Of a DNA stretch of 47,426 nucleotides, positions 32,082-40,570 are shown in pieces; the stretch's first letter is position 1; each line of letters begins with the position of its first letter. The notes under the pieces were generated by a model. That model did not search any database. It was not told where the DNA came from and was given only the letters and a program-made list of their open reading frames with translations. Where the stretch lies: assembly GCA_947259685.1 (NCBI GenBank), contig CAMYNC010000018.1, positions 1 through 47,426 of the forward strand, in the 5' to 3' direction. The stretch comes from an uncultured Desulfuromonadales bacterium (GTDB lineage: Bacteria > Desulfobacterota > Desulfuromonadia > Desulfuromonadales > Geopsychrobacteraceae). The translations under genes and the position numbers were made by a program.

Positions 32082-33290
32082 TTATCGGTTTGACGGCGGA
32101 GTGCGCAGCAATATCAGCTCCACCTTTTCACCTGGTGTTAGGTCCGGACCGCCGATCGGCATCGGCAGCAGCGCGTTGGCGCCTTCGATGCTGCGCGCCT
32201 GTCCCGACCCCTGGCGATCCGGGACCGAAACCTGATAACCATCTTCTGACCAGAAACAGCGGCACCAGAGAAAGGATTGCCGTTTGTCACCACCTTTGAC
32301 GTCATTCTGCAGGCAGGCGATACGGCTTATTGGCTGCACCTGGGTATGCCCCGCCAGTCGCCGCAGAGCTGGCCGGACAAAGAGTTCAAAGGTGGCCGCG
32401 GTTGCGGCCGGGTTGCCCGGCAGGCCGAAGCAGGGTTTGTCGTCAAGTGTGCCGAACAGCACCGGCTTGCCCGGCTTGATGGCGACTTTCCAGAACTTGC
32501 GCTGAAAGCCCCGCTGCACCAGGGTCTGCTGCACCAGATCCTTTTCCCCGACCGAGACGCCGCCGGTGGTCAGCAGCAGATCGGCGTCCTTTGCCTGATC
32601 AAGCAGTCGGTTCAGATCCCCCTCGTTGTCCTCCCCGATTCCCAGCGCCAGCGGGGTAGCGGCACACTCGCGAATCCGGGCGAGCAGGTATTGCAGGTTC
32701 GAATTGACAATCTGCCCCGGCCCCGGTTCCTGCCCCAGTTCGACCAGTTCATCTCCGGTGGAAAAGATCGCCACGACCGGCTTCGGTACGACTGCCACCG
32801 TAGCGATCCCGGCTCCAGCCAGCAGACCAATTCCACCGGCGGTCAGGCTGGCTCCGGCCGGTAATAATTCTTCGTTTGCGTTGTATTCCTCGCCCCGGTA
32901 ACGGGCATGCTGTCTTGTATTGACCTCTGTCTGCAGCAGCAAACGGTTCTCGCTGATTTTCGTATCCTCGACTGGGATCACTGTGTCGGCTCCGTTCGGC
33001 AGCGGCGCACCGGTGGTGATCTGGATCGCCTCTCCCGGCTGCAGGTTGCCGTTAAAAGGGTGCCCGGCGAACGACCGGCCGACAATCCTGATGCCCTCTG
33101 GCGCGGGTAAACTCCCGGCAGCCAATGCAAAGCCGTCCATCGCCGAGTTGTCCCAGCGCGGCATGTCCCAGCGGGCCAGAGCCGGGGCGGCCAGAACCTG
33201 TCCGTGTGCCTCCTGCAAGGGCAAATCCTGCGGTTCAAGCGGTGACACTGTTGCAATGATCTGTTGTAGCGCCTGTTTGTAGGTCAGCAT
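32082..33290 (-). CDS. moeA: Molybdopterin molybdenumtransferase
   Basis: A 402-residue MoeA protein that inserts molybdate or tungstate into adenylylated molybdopterin. The four-domain layout is clear: MPRWDNSAMDGFAL near the N-terminus, GAPLPNGADTVIPVED, IFSTGDELVELG, TTGGVSVGEKD and the FGLPGNPAATAATF loop. It ends in a small beta domain. It follows modC by 3 bp and is followed by the TatA-like peptide, within one minus-strand operon. Confidence 0.95.
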   Translation of the reverse strand: MLTYKQALQQIIATVSPLEPQDLPLQEAHGQVLAAPALARWDMPRWDNSAMDGFALAAGSLPAPEGIRIVGRSFAGHPFNGNLQPGEAIQITTGAPLPNGADTVIPVEDTKISENRLLLQTEVNTRQHARYRGEEYNANEELLPAGASLTAGGIGLLAGAGIATVAVVPKPVVAIFSTGDELVELGQEPGPGQIVNSNLQYLLARIRECAATPLALGIGEDNEGDLNRLLDQAKDADLLLTTGGVSVGEKDLVQQTLVQRGFQRKFWKVAIKPGKPVLFGTLDDKPCFGLPGNPAATAATFELFVRPALRRLAGHTQVQPISRIACLQNDVKGGDKRQSFLWCRCFWSEDGYQVSVPDRQGSGQARSIEGANALLPMPIGGPDLTPGEKVELILLRTPPSNR

Positions 33291-33293
33291 GAT

Positions 33294-34373
33294 TTACTCC
33301 TGAAAGTTTTCGATGCGCGCTTCCCGCGCTTTGAAGACCGCCCAGATCCGATCTCCTGCTTGTGGCTCGCCGAGGGCCTGGTAGCCGCGATAACTGAGTT
33401 CGGCGACCAGCTTGTCCTGCTCTTCCATGGTGATCCGAACCCGGTCGCCGAGGATAACAACGTCAAGGATATTACCGTGCAGGTGATTCCGCGGGCTCCC
33501 CTCCGGCAGTTGATGATAGAGGGCGATATCCCAGGGATAAACCGTCAGGCAGCCCGGTCCATGACACACGCTTTCGAACGGAGCGATAAACCGTGTGCCC
33601 CCAGAGCTGATAAAAACCGTCTTCCCATCCATCTCTTGCACCTGTCCGGGAATGTAGTTGACTCCGACGAACCGGGCCACAAATTCCGTGGCCGGTTCTT
33701 TCAGCAGCTGATGGAAGCTGCCCTGCTGAACGATCCTGCCATCCTCCATCACCGCAATCCGCTTACGGAAGAAAGCGACATCTTCAATGTCGTGGGTGAC
33801 CAGGAGGGTCGGGGTCTGCAGCTCGGTCAGGATATTTCTCAACCAGTGGCGGATTTCATTGCGGGCGGTCGGATCGAGAGCCGCGGTCGGTTCGTCGAGC
33901 AACAATAACTGCGGTCCGACAGCCAGCGTGCGGGCCAAGGCAACCTTCTGTTTTTCTCCGCCGGAGAGCACCCTGACCTGGCGGTTAGCAAGATGGCCGA
34001 TCGCCAGCTTTTTGAGCAGCCGGTCAATCTTCTCGCCCCGGGTCGCAAGCTTTACCCCGTTCATTTTCAGGCCGAAGCCGATGTTTTCCTGCACATTAAG
34101 GTGCGGGAATAGCGCCAGATCTTGAAAAACCATTCCGATGCGACGCTTCTCTGGCGGGAGTGTCAGCTTTCGGGTACTGTCGAACAGAACATGCCCCGCC
34201 AGTTCGATCAGGCCAGATGCTGGCTGGGTCAGTCCCGCGAGCAGACGCAGCACACTGCTTTTACCGGTCCCGTTTGGACCGAGCAGGACGGCTACGCCAG
34301 GTGGAACAATGAGTTCCAGGTCGATAGCGAAGTTTGGGAGCGGATAGTGCAGCCGGCAGCGTAAATCACTCAT
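33294..34373 (-). CDS. modC: Molybdate/tungstate ABC transporter ATPase
   Basis: A 359-residue import ATPase. Walker A GPNGTGKSS, Q-loop VFQDLALFPH, signature LSGGEKQKVALART and Walker B LLLLDEPTAAL are all intact. After about residue 235 there is a regulatory TOBE-like beta domain, as in ModC and WtpC, which can bind the oxyanion. It overlaps the end of the modA-modB fusion gene by 8 bp, so transporter parts are made together. Molybdate and tungstate cannot be told apart here. Confidence 0.93.
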   Translation of the reverse strand: MSDLRCRLHYPLPNFAIDLELIVPPGVAVLLGPNGTGKSSVLRLLAGLTQPASGLIELAGHVLFDSTRKLTLPPEKRRIGMVFQDLALFPHLNVQENIGFGLKMNGVKLATRGEKIDRLLKKLAIGHLANRQVRVLSGGEKQKVALARTLAVGPQLLLLDEPTAALDPTARNEIRHWLRNILTELQTPTLLVTHDIEDVAFFRKRIAVMEDGRIVQQGSFHQLLKEPATEFVARFVGVNYIPGQVQEMDGKTVFISSGGTRFIAPFESVCHGPGCLTVYPWDIALYHQLPEGSPRNHLHGNILDVVILGDRVRITMEEQDKLVAELSYRGYQALGEPQAGDRIWAVFKAREARIENFQE

Positions 34374-35850
34374 CGGTTGACTCCCGCGGCCCCAAAATAC
34401 GGGCGATCGCCAACAAAACCAGCGATATGCTCAAGAGTAATGTCCCGAGCGTGAACGCCTGCCGGGGGTCTGACTCAAAGGCGCTGTAGATCGCCAAAGA
34501 GAGGGTCTGGGTACGACCGGGTAGGTTGCCGGCAAACAGGATGATCACGCCGAACAAGCCGACGCCCTGCGCCAAGGCCATCACCGTTTCAGCAAACAGC
34601 CCCCGTTTGACAACCGGCAGCGCCACATGCCAGAAGGCCTGCCGAGGTGAAGCACCGAGCAGCAAGGCAGCTTCTTCCAGCTTCGGGTCGATGCTTTCGA
34701 ACAGCAGGGTGCAGCGGCGAACAAAGAACGGCGTGACGACAAACAGGGTGCCAACGACAACCGCCGTCAGAGTGAACGGGATGCGCAGATTGAATGCCGA
34801 CAGCAGGTCTCCGGTCAGTCCCCGGCGGCCAAAAGCGAGTAACAGCGCCAGGCCGGCGACAACCGGCGGCATCACCATCGGCAGTTCCAGCAGGATATCC
34901 AGAGCGCGCCGTAAGCGCCCCGTGCAGCGCGAGAGCCCATATGCGGATGGCAGCCCCAACAGCAGGACGAAAGGAAAAGCAATCACCGATGACAGCAAGG
35001 TAATCCAGAGGGCGCTGAGAATCTCTTTATCACTGAGAATCTTTGGCAGAGCAGACCAGTCGGTGTTAAAAAGCAGCGCTGCCACCGGCAGCAGCACCGA
35101 CGCCGCGACGGCGGTCTGCCGCGCCGTGCCGCTGAGCAGGAAGGCATAGAAACTGTCCGCCTCTTTTGCGGCATTCGCGACCTTGGCCAGCGGATATATT
35201 GCGACCGGAGCGTAGCGCTCGGGCAGCTCGGTCGCCTGGAGTTGCCGACCCTTTTTGCTATTCAGGTCGGTCCGGTAAACGATCCCGGCGTCAACTTCGC
35301 CGAGCTGGAGTTTGGCGATGATCGCCTTGAACCTGTTCTCTTCGGAGACGATGTTGGCTTCGATCCTCTGTCGTAAGTCTTTACCGATATCCGGGTCGGC
35401 AGCCAAGCGGTCAAAAAATTTCCGAGTGTAATAGCCGATCGGGACTTGAGGGTTGCCGATGGCCAGCAGTAAGCCGGGCCGGGCCAGATCAGCAACCTCC
35501 TTTATCTGCCCTTTCAGATCACTGCGGGCGACAATCAGCAGACGGTTTGTCAGCATCGGCTGGACATCTGTCAAAAGAGTCTGCCGCTGCAAGCGTTCGA
35601 CCAGTTGCTGGTTTGCCGAAATGAACAGGTCGGCCGGCGCCCCCTGTTCGATCTGGGTCGCCAGTGCCTGGCTGCCGGCAAAATTCAGCTGCACCTGGAT
35701 TGTTGGGTATTCTGCCTGGTAGAGACGCACCACTTCCCGCAGTGATTCCTGTAGAGAGGAGGCGGCGAAGACCGACAATTCACTGCTTTGAGCCGCGGTG
35801 GAGCTGAGCAATAGCAGGCTGCAGAGGAGTATCCAGAGCTTGTTTTTCAT
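34366..35850 (-). CDS. Fused ModA-ModB: molybdate-binding protein and permease in one chain
   Basis: A 494-residue fusion. A signal-like segment (1-22) is followed by a ModA domain (about 24-245; FAASSLQESLREV, NFAGSQALATQIEQGAPADL, GEVDAGIVYRTDL). The permease part (about 270-488) has the ModB phrase LELPMVMPPVVAGLALLLAFG, GRRGLTGD and the ATPase-docking loop EEAALLLGASPRQAFWHVALP. With the binding domain outside, five helices put the docking loop inside, as in E. coli ModB. The extra hydrophobic patch after residue 245 should then not cross the membrane. Operon: modE-like, this gene, modC. Confidence 0.9.
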   Translation of the reverse strand: MKNKLWILLCSLLLLSSTAAQSSELSVFAASSLQESLREVVRLYQAEYPTIQVQLNFAGSQALATQIEQGAPADLFISANQQLVERLQRQTLLTDVQPMLTNRLLIVARSDLKGQIKEVADLARPGLLLAIGNPQVPIGYYTRKFFDRLAADPDIGKDLRQRIEANIVSEENRFKAIIAKLQLGEVDAGIVYRTDLNSKKGRQLQATELPERYAPVAIYPLAKVANAAKEADSFYAFLLSGTARQTAVAASVLLPVAALLFNTDWSALPKILSDKEILSALWITLLSSVIAFPFVLLLGLPSAYGLSRCTGRLRRALDILLELPMVMPPVVAGLALLLAFGRRGLTGDLLSAFNLRIPFTLTAVVVGTLFVVTPFFVRRCTLLFESIDPKLEEAALLLGASPRQAFWHVALPVVKRGLFAETVMALAQGVGLFGVIILFAGNLPGRTQTLSLAIYSAFESDPRQAFTLGTLLLSISLVLLAIARILGPRESTDE

Positions 35851-36191
35851 GATGTTTCGAACACCTCTTTAAACCAGGCATCGGCAGCGCGATTAACTTG
35901 ATTTCGAAGATTGGCAAAAGAGCTGAGTAACTGCAACGCCTCATCTGTCAGGCGGGTTTCGCCGCCACCTTTGCCGCCGCTGCGGCGCTCCAGCAATGGA
36001 TAGGGTGCATGCTTCTCCATCGCCTCAAGTTGCGACCAGGCTTTGCGATAGGAGATTCCCAGCCTTTTGGCGGCGGCATTGATCGATCCCGCGTCCGCAA
36101 CTGCTGACAGCAGCCGGTAGCGTCCATCCCCCAGAAAGGGATGCCCATTCCATTCCAGCCAGGTCTTCGACCGTACACGGAAATCGCTCAT
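35847..36191 (-). CDS. ModE-type winged-helix regulator without a molybdate-binding domain
   Basis: A 114-residue protein equal to the N-terminal DNA-binding half of ModE: GDGRYRLLSAVADAGSINAA, then KRLGISYRKAWSQL, then the wing LLERRSGGKGGGETRLTDEA. The two Mop/TOBE domains that bind molybdate in full ModE are missing. Short ModE proteins are known; they either sense through partners or bind without ligand. It overlaps the modA-modB fusion (ATGA) and mobAB by 4 bp each, so it is made in step with transporter and cofactor genes. Confidence 0.88.
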   Translation of the reverse strand: MSDFRVRSKTWLEWNGHPFLGDGRYRLLSAVADAGSINAAAKRLGISYRKAWSQLEAMEKHAPYPLLERRSGGKGGGETRLTDEALQLLSSFANLRNQVNRAADAWFKEVFETS

Positions 36192-37306
36192 GTCAGATAC
36201 CTTGCTACGATCAGATCGCAGAGTCCAGATGCGTCGTTGATATCATACACCGGCACATCCAGTTCCAGCGGGCTGTCGGAGGCGACGGCGAACAGGGACG
36301 GATCCTGTTCCTCGTCCCGGCAGAGCAACCGCTCGCTGCGCTCTTTGCGATGCACTTCAATCTTCGGCATACTGCTGCGTTTGAACCCCTCAGTCAGAAC
36401 AATGTCGAGATCCCCGCAGTATTCAGCGATCGTGGCAGTCAACGACGGTTCCTGATCCTCGGGATTCTGCTTGACCATGGCGACTTTCGCCGGCGAGGTG
36501 ATCAGCATGGTGTGGGCCCCAGCCTGGGTCAGCCGCCAGGAGTCCTTCCCTTCGTGATCGATTCTGAAGCTGTGGGCGTCATGCTTGACGGCGCCGACTC
36601 GGTAACCGCGACTTTTCATTTCGGCGATCAGTTTTTCCAGAAGGATCGTTTTGCCGGTGCCACTTTTGGCGACGATGGAGACAACGGGTGGGGTCATCAG
36701 TTCATTCTCCTTGAGTGCAGCGAGTTGTTCAGGTGTATTGATGTTGATGAGTGCACGGCGCCAGCCGACCGGAAGTTCGGGAGGGTCGAGGAAGCGGATG
36801 GCGATGCGCTGATAAAAATCGTAGATGCGATATTGCCCGTTACGCAGCATCGACTCCATCTGCAATAGGCAGTTCTTGTGATAGAGGGCAAAAACCGGTT
36901 CGTAGCCTTCCGGGGTGCGAGGGACCACCGCATCGACGCCGTCCCGGTTCGCCAGCAGGCGTTTGACAATTTCCGGGTCCGGGTAGGGCATATCGCAGGG
37001 AGTGACAAAAATCCAATCGGTTTCGGCTGCACGCAGGCCGGTATAAAGGCCACCGAGGGCGCTGCCGGGATAAAGGTCGGCAATTGCAGAAATGCCGGGC
37101 CGGACAAGGTCCAGTCGGTCTCCGGCAATAAGAATCCGCTTGAAAAACGGCTCCAGCAACTGCCGGGAGCGCTCGAACAACGTCAATCCGTTCAGTTCCA
37201 GCAGAGCCTTGTCCCGGCCCATGCGCAGACTTTTTCCACCTGCCAGCAAGACGCCAGTAACATCCGGATAGAGGGTGGATTTGTTTTCGATGTGCGAATC
37301 TTGCAT
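36188..37306 (-). CDS. Fused MobA-MobB: molybdenum cofactor guanylyltransferase and its GTP-binding adaptor
   Basis: A 372-residue fusion. The N-terminal part (about 15-200) is MobA: LLAGGKSLRMGRDKALL, then PCDMPYPDPEIV. The C-terminal part (from about 205) is MobB: a P-loop AKSGTGKT, AVKHDAHSF and IVLTEGFKRSSMPKIEVHR. MobA joins GMP to molybdopterin to form the bis-MGD cofactor used by DMSO-reductase-family enzymes. That matches the reductase at the right end of the window. MobA-MobB fusions are known in related bacteria. Confidence 0.93.
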   Translation of the reverse strand: MQDSHIENKSTLYPDVTGVLLAGGKSLRMGRDKALLELNGLTLFERSRQLLEPFFKRILIAGDRLDLVRPGISAIADLYPGSALGGLYTGLRAAETDWIFVTPCDMPYPDPEIVKRLLANRDGVDAVVPRTPEGYEPVFALYHKNCLLQMESMLRNGQYRIYDFYQRIAIRFLDPPELPVGWRRALININTPEQLAALKENELMTPPVVSIVAKSGTGKTILLEKLIAEMKSRGYRVGAVKHDAHSFRIDHEGKDSWRLTQAGAHTMLITSPAKVAMVKQNPEDQEPSLTATIAEYCGDLDIVLTEGFKRSSMPKIEVHRKERSERLLCRDEEQDPSLFAVASDSPLELDVPVYDINDASGLCDLIVARYLT

Positions 37307-37320
37307 AGCGACATCTCTTT

Positions 37321-37341
37321 AAAACCCCCTTGCGGGGGCTT
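37321..37341 (-). terminator. Terminator between the ferredoxin remnant and mobAB
   Basis: CCCCC-GCAA-GGGGG followed on the minus strand by TTTT, extended by A-T pairs. It lies just 15 bp before the mobAB start. It probably ends upstream transcripts or acts as an attenuator for mobAB. Confidence 0.5.
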
Positions 37342-37356
37342 TAAAGCCTTTTTTGA

Positions 37357-37572
37357 CTAGGACTTGTTATTGAAACTCCGGATGTAGAACACCTTCGGCC
37401 TGGTTCCTTTTTCCGGCAGCAGCACTGTCGGTTTATAGGATTTCAGCAGTTTGACGATTTCGCTCTTCGGGTCATTCAGGTCACCAAAAATGCGCGCATC
37501 GACAGGACAGGCAACAACACATGCCGGTGCCATCCCGTCTGCAACTCTGTGGTGACTTACGAGACAGTTCAA
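37357..37572 (-). pseudogene. C-terminal remnant of a four-cluster ferredoxin subunit
   Basis: A 71-codon frame matching only the end of a PsrB/DmsB/TtrB-type iron-sulfur subunit: HRVADGMAPACVVACP, then ARIFGDLNDPKSEI, then LLPEKG and VFYI. The intact protein at 46404-47258 carries the same run (HRV..G..PACV..CP..ARIFGDMNDPDSE). The frame opens with TTG directly after a stop codon, and the first three cluster motifs are missing. This is a truncated relic of another molybdoenzyme operon. Confidence 0.75.
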
Positions 37573-37616
37573 CCAATCATCAAATTCCTATGGATATACT
37601 GAAAGCTTAAGGCAAG

Positions 37617-37988
37617 TCATCCCTTGTCAGATTTAATCCAGGCCATTGCCGCTTCTTTTTCTTCAAAAGGAAAGTGACGAATCTTTGCCTGGACAAAATG
37701 GCTGGAGATCCGTGCCATGATCGCCAGAAATCCGCTGTTTGTGACTTCGGCGACTTTTTCAATCCTCTGGTGATGGTTTTTGATGAATTTCAGATGGGAC
37801 AGAAAAGCCGCAAGGTTGTCCCAGCCCGGGAAACTCTCGGTGTGAATCATTAAGCCCCTTAAATTGCCTGCCTGCTCAATGTAAGGATCGATCTCGCTCC
37901 TTAATATCTCGAAGTCTTTTGCCTCCAGAGGGGCTTCGGGAGTAAGCACGAGGATGCTCTCATCTCTGAACAAGTCATGTTTCAGCAT
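37617..37988 (-). CDS. SpoIIAA-like/STAS-type protein (DUF3478)
   Basis: A 123-residue protein with an alpha/beta STAS-like fold. It has the family pattern of EAPLEAKDFEILRSEIDPYI, LRGLMIHTESFPGWDNLAAF and a FVQAKIRHFPFEEKEAAMAW end. This lipid-binding-like SpoIIAA group is common in proteobacteria and its function is not settled. The phosphorylatable serine of anti-anti-sigma factors is absent. It lies between the moaA block and the ferredoxin remnant. Confidence 0.8.
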   Translation of the reverse strand: MLKHDLFRDESILVLTPEAPLEAKDFEILRSEIDPYIEQAGNLRGLMIHTESFPGWDNLAAFLSHLKFIKNHHQRIEKVAEVTNSGFLAIMARISSHFVQAKIRHFPFEEKEAAMAWIKSDKG

Positions 37989-38148
37989 CTCTTCCTCCCT
38001 GTCTTTGGGTGACTTCAGAACCTCCAGGGCGTTTCAGAAGGAATAAGATCGGCGGAGCCGAAAGCACTTCAGTCAGTGTTCTGGTATCAGGAGCGACAAA
38101 ACGCCGTCCTGTGGAACTCCTTAACTGGCGACTCTGAGCAAGCCGTTG

Positions 38149-38340
38149 TCAATGTGCCTTGTTTTTGAGGATGCGGCGAACCGATCGGCTACACTCTTGC
38201 CACTGATACCACTGGGAAGGGTGAGAAGTTTCATTTTCGGACCTTGCCTTAGCATCCCCCCCATGCAAAATACCCTCCGGGGCCGACCATTTTGGAGCCC
38301 AGACCCGGATATTGTTTAGGGTTTGTTCTGTTAATGCCAT
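38149..38340 (-). CDS. Possible small protein of 63 residues
   Basis: The frame begins MALTEQTLNNIRVWAPKW and contains several Trp, Ser and Lys residues. GGAGGA lies about 10 nt before the ATG, just past the moaA stop. No family is recognised and composition is not strongly protein-like. It may be the remnant of a longer gene. No other gene is seen between 37989 and 38148. Confidence 0.3.
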   Translation of the reverse strand: MALTEQTLNNIRVWAPKWSAPEGILHGGDAKARSENETSHPSQWYQWQECSRSVRRILKNKAH

Positions 38341-38369
38341 TTGCTTACTCGATCCTCCGATGAAATGTG

Positions 38370-39347
38370 CTACCCACCAATCTGGGACATCTGAAACTGC
38401 GCTTGCGGTTTTTCATGCCAGGTGAGTTGATGTTTTTCGTTCTTAAGATTCGCACATTGATAGAAGGCTTTCTCCAGTTCACAGCGATCGCCTGTTTGCA
38501 GGGCCGGCTTAAGGTCAATTTCCTGTTTGGCAAAAAGACAGCCTCTGAGCATGCCTGTTGACGTCACCCGGATGCGGTTGCAATCAGTACAGAAATGATT
38601 CGACATGGGGGTGATAATGCCCAATGAACCAACAGCTCCGGCAATTTTGAAATTTTGAGCCGGGCCGGATAATACATTTCGCGTCATCGGTATAAGGCTG
38701 TGTCTATTGGTAACGATATCAAATATTTCTTTTCCGGAGATAGCCAGCGAGTTGTATTCGCTTTGAGCTGTCGAGGGCATATATTCGATAAAACGAACCG
38801 AGTAGTTTTTTTCCATCGTCAGATTGGCAAAATCAAGTATCTCATTATCATTGATGCCCCGCATGACGACCATGTTCAGTTTGATAGCAAAACCAACTCG
38901 TTCTGCAGCATCGATTCCCCTTAGAGTGTCCTTCAGTTTTCCACCACGGGTGATGTCAGAAAACTTATTTGCAGTTAAAGAATCTATACTGATGTTGAGC
39001 CGCTTGACACCCGCTTCTTTGAGCTCTTCTGCCATTCCAGGAAGGAGCACTCCATTGGTGGTCAAGGTGAGTTCTTTAAGTCCTGGTAGTCCCGATAACT
39101 GGTTTAAAAAGTGGATGAGTCCTTTTCTGATCAATGGTTCCCCGCCGGTTATTCTTATTTTCTCAACACCAAGGGCGACAGCAGTGCCGGCAACTTGATA
39201 CAGTTCTTCATAGCTCAGGATATCTTGATGGGTCAGCTTGGGGACTCCTGTCGCAGGCATGCAGTAGTTGCAACGCAGGTTGCAGCGATCGGTGACTGAC
39301 AATCGCAGATAGTTTATTTTTCTGCCGAAAGGATCGGTCATGTTCAT
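38370..39347 (-). CDS. moaA: GTP 3',8-cyclase (first step of molybdopterin synthesis)
   Basis: A 325-residue radical SAM enzyme that rearranges GTP to 3',8-cyclo-GTP. The N-terminal cluster motif is CNLRCNYC, and the second cluster has FCTDCNRIRVTSTGMLRGCLF near the C-terminus. The essential GG tail is present. GAGG lies 9 nt before the ATG. Its A/T-rich codons differ from those of mobAB and moeA further left. No moaC, moaD, moaE or moeB is present, so the rest of the pathway must be elsewhere. Confidence 0.95.
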   Translation of the reverse strand: MNMTDPFGRKINYLRLSVTDRCNLRCNYCMPATGVPKLTHQDILSYEELYQVAGTAVALGVEKIRITGGEPLIRKGLIHFLNQLSGLPGLKELTLTTNGVLLPGMAEELKEAGVKRLNISIDSLTANKFSDITRGGKLKDTLRGIDAAERVGFAIKLNMVVMRGINDNEILDFANLTMEKNYSVRFIEYMPSTAQSEYNSLAISGKEIFDIVTNRHSLIPMTRNVLSGPAQNFKIAGAVGSLGIITPMSNHFCTDCNRIRVTSTGMLRGCLFAKQEIDLKPALQTGDRCELEKAFYQCANLKNEKHQLTWHEKPQAQFQMSQIGG

Positions 39348-39676
39348 TTATCTTTGCCTCTTTTCCACTCATGCTTGCTGGAGATGGTTCTCATGGTGTC
39401 AGAATCGGCCTTCGTTTCTGAACCTCTTGTGCGAGCCGGGAGTTGCAGAAGTATGGCTTCTGGCCTACTGCCGGCAGCAAGGTGTTCGGTTCCTGCCGGG
39501 ATATGGAGGCCAAACGGATGGCGGAGGTTTCCGACCAGTCCTCGCCGGCCATAGGCAAGCAACAAATCCAAACCGACGCCCCCAAGTGGCATGACCATCG
39601 GTAGCTCTTCACTGATTTGAAGCTCTTTAGCATTATAGTTGGTCAACATGTCGTTGCCTCGGTAGGAGAAAACCAT
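39344..39676 (-). pseudogene. Decayed modB fragment
   Basis: A 110-codon frame. Only its middle resembles ModB: SEELPMVMPLGGVGLDLLLA, then YGRRGLVGNL. It matches LELPMVMPPVVAGLALLLAFG and GRRGLTGDL in the intact fusion at 34366-35850. The following residues lose similarity and the docking loop is absent. It overlaps the end of modA and the start of moaA. Together with modA it looks like a former ModA-ModB transporter whose permease half has been lost. Confidence 0.65.
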
Positions 39677-40484
39677 GCTTTTGTAAGATGGCTCGAGCCG
39701 GCTGGCCGAACAGGAATTTTAAAAAAAGATCTGCCAATTTTTGATTTTCTGCTCCATTGAGTTCAGCAATTAAATAATTCGCGGTTGGACTACTGGCTGG
39801 TGGTAATGAGATTTCAAGCAGTTTCGCTTTTAGGTTGGGAGAGATGTCGGTTGCATAGACGATTCCGGCATCGACTTCACCAAGAGCGACCTTGGCAACA
39901 ATAGCTTTTACGTTTATTTCTTCACTGACCACATTGGTAAAAAAATCATCTACGAATCTGGCGCCGTAAACAGGATTTACGCTGAGATTTTTCATTAGTT
40001 GACGTGTGTAGAGACCGATCGGAACATGGTTGCCACCAATGGCAAGTAACCGTTTGGGGCGTGCTGTATCGTGAATATTTGAAATAAGATTCCTTGCGTA
40101 GTCGGATACAATTAACTTCAATTTATTGTGGGCAAATAAATATGGCGTGTTCGTTATTTGTTGGCGAGTCAATGCCTCCATCACGCCGGGATTCGCCGAA
40201 GCAAATATATCAGCTTTGGCTCCTTGCTTAATTTGCGTACTGAGAAATTGGCTTCCTGCAAAGTTGAATATTATTTTTTCACCAGGGTACTGGTTTTGAA
40301 ATGTATCTCCCAATTCGATAAAAGTTTCAGTTAAGGAAGATGCGGCAAAAAAACGTAATTCTCCGGCATTACAATTTGGAGTCGGGGCACCCGGAACCAT
40401 GAGGAGGAGCAGTGACAGCAAGCAAAAATACAGCGTCTTTATTTTTGCGTTGGAAAGCAAAGTGAAGTTGCTAAATATAATCAT
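39633..40484 (-). CDS. modA: Second molybdate-binding periplasmic protein (ModA)
   Basis: A 283-residue ModA paralogue with an N-terminal hydrophobic leader (to about residue 42). Landmarks are FFAASSLTETFIELGDTF, NFAGSQFLSTQIKQGAKADI, GLYTRQLMKNL and GEVDAGIVYATDI. They line up with the ModA half of the fusion at 34366-35850. It ends with the usual LQKHGF tail, which the fusion lacks. The ATG at 40484 has AGGGTG before it. No intact permease lies next to it; it may share the fused transporter. Confidence 0.88.
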   Translation of the reverse strand: MIIFSNFTLLSNAKIKTLYFCLLSLLLLMVPGAPTPNCNAGELRFFAASSLTETFIELGDTFQNQYPGEKIIFNFAGSQFLSTQIKQGAKADIFASANPGVMEALTRQQITNTPYLFAHNKLKLIVSDYARNLISNIHDTARPKRLLAIGGNHVPIGLYTRQLMKNLSVNPVYGARFVDDFFTNVVSEEINVKAIVAKVALGEVDAGIVYATDISPNLKAKLLEISLPPASSPTANYLIAELNGAENQKLADLFLKFLFGQPARAILQKHGFLLPRQRHVDQL

Positions 40485-40570
40485 TGTAATCACCCTACCT
40501 CAATTCAAAGAAAGCTTGTCCGGCTCCACAACAGGGAAAGGTGTTGGGCTTGTTGCTAAAAGCTTTGTGC

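Noticed and set aside
31607..32299. 230-residue plus-strand frame across moeA and the TatA-like peptide
   Set aside because: It is antisense to moeA and spans the hairpin at 31918; no coherent protein-like composition.
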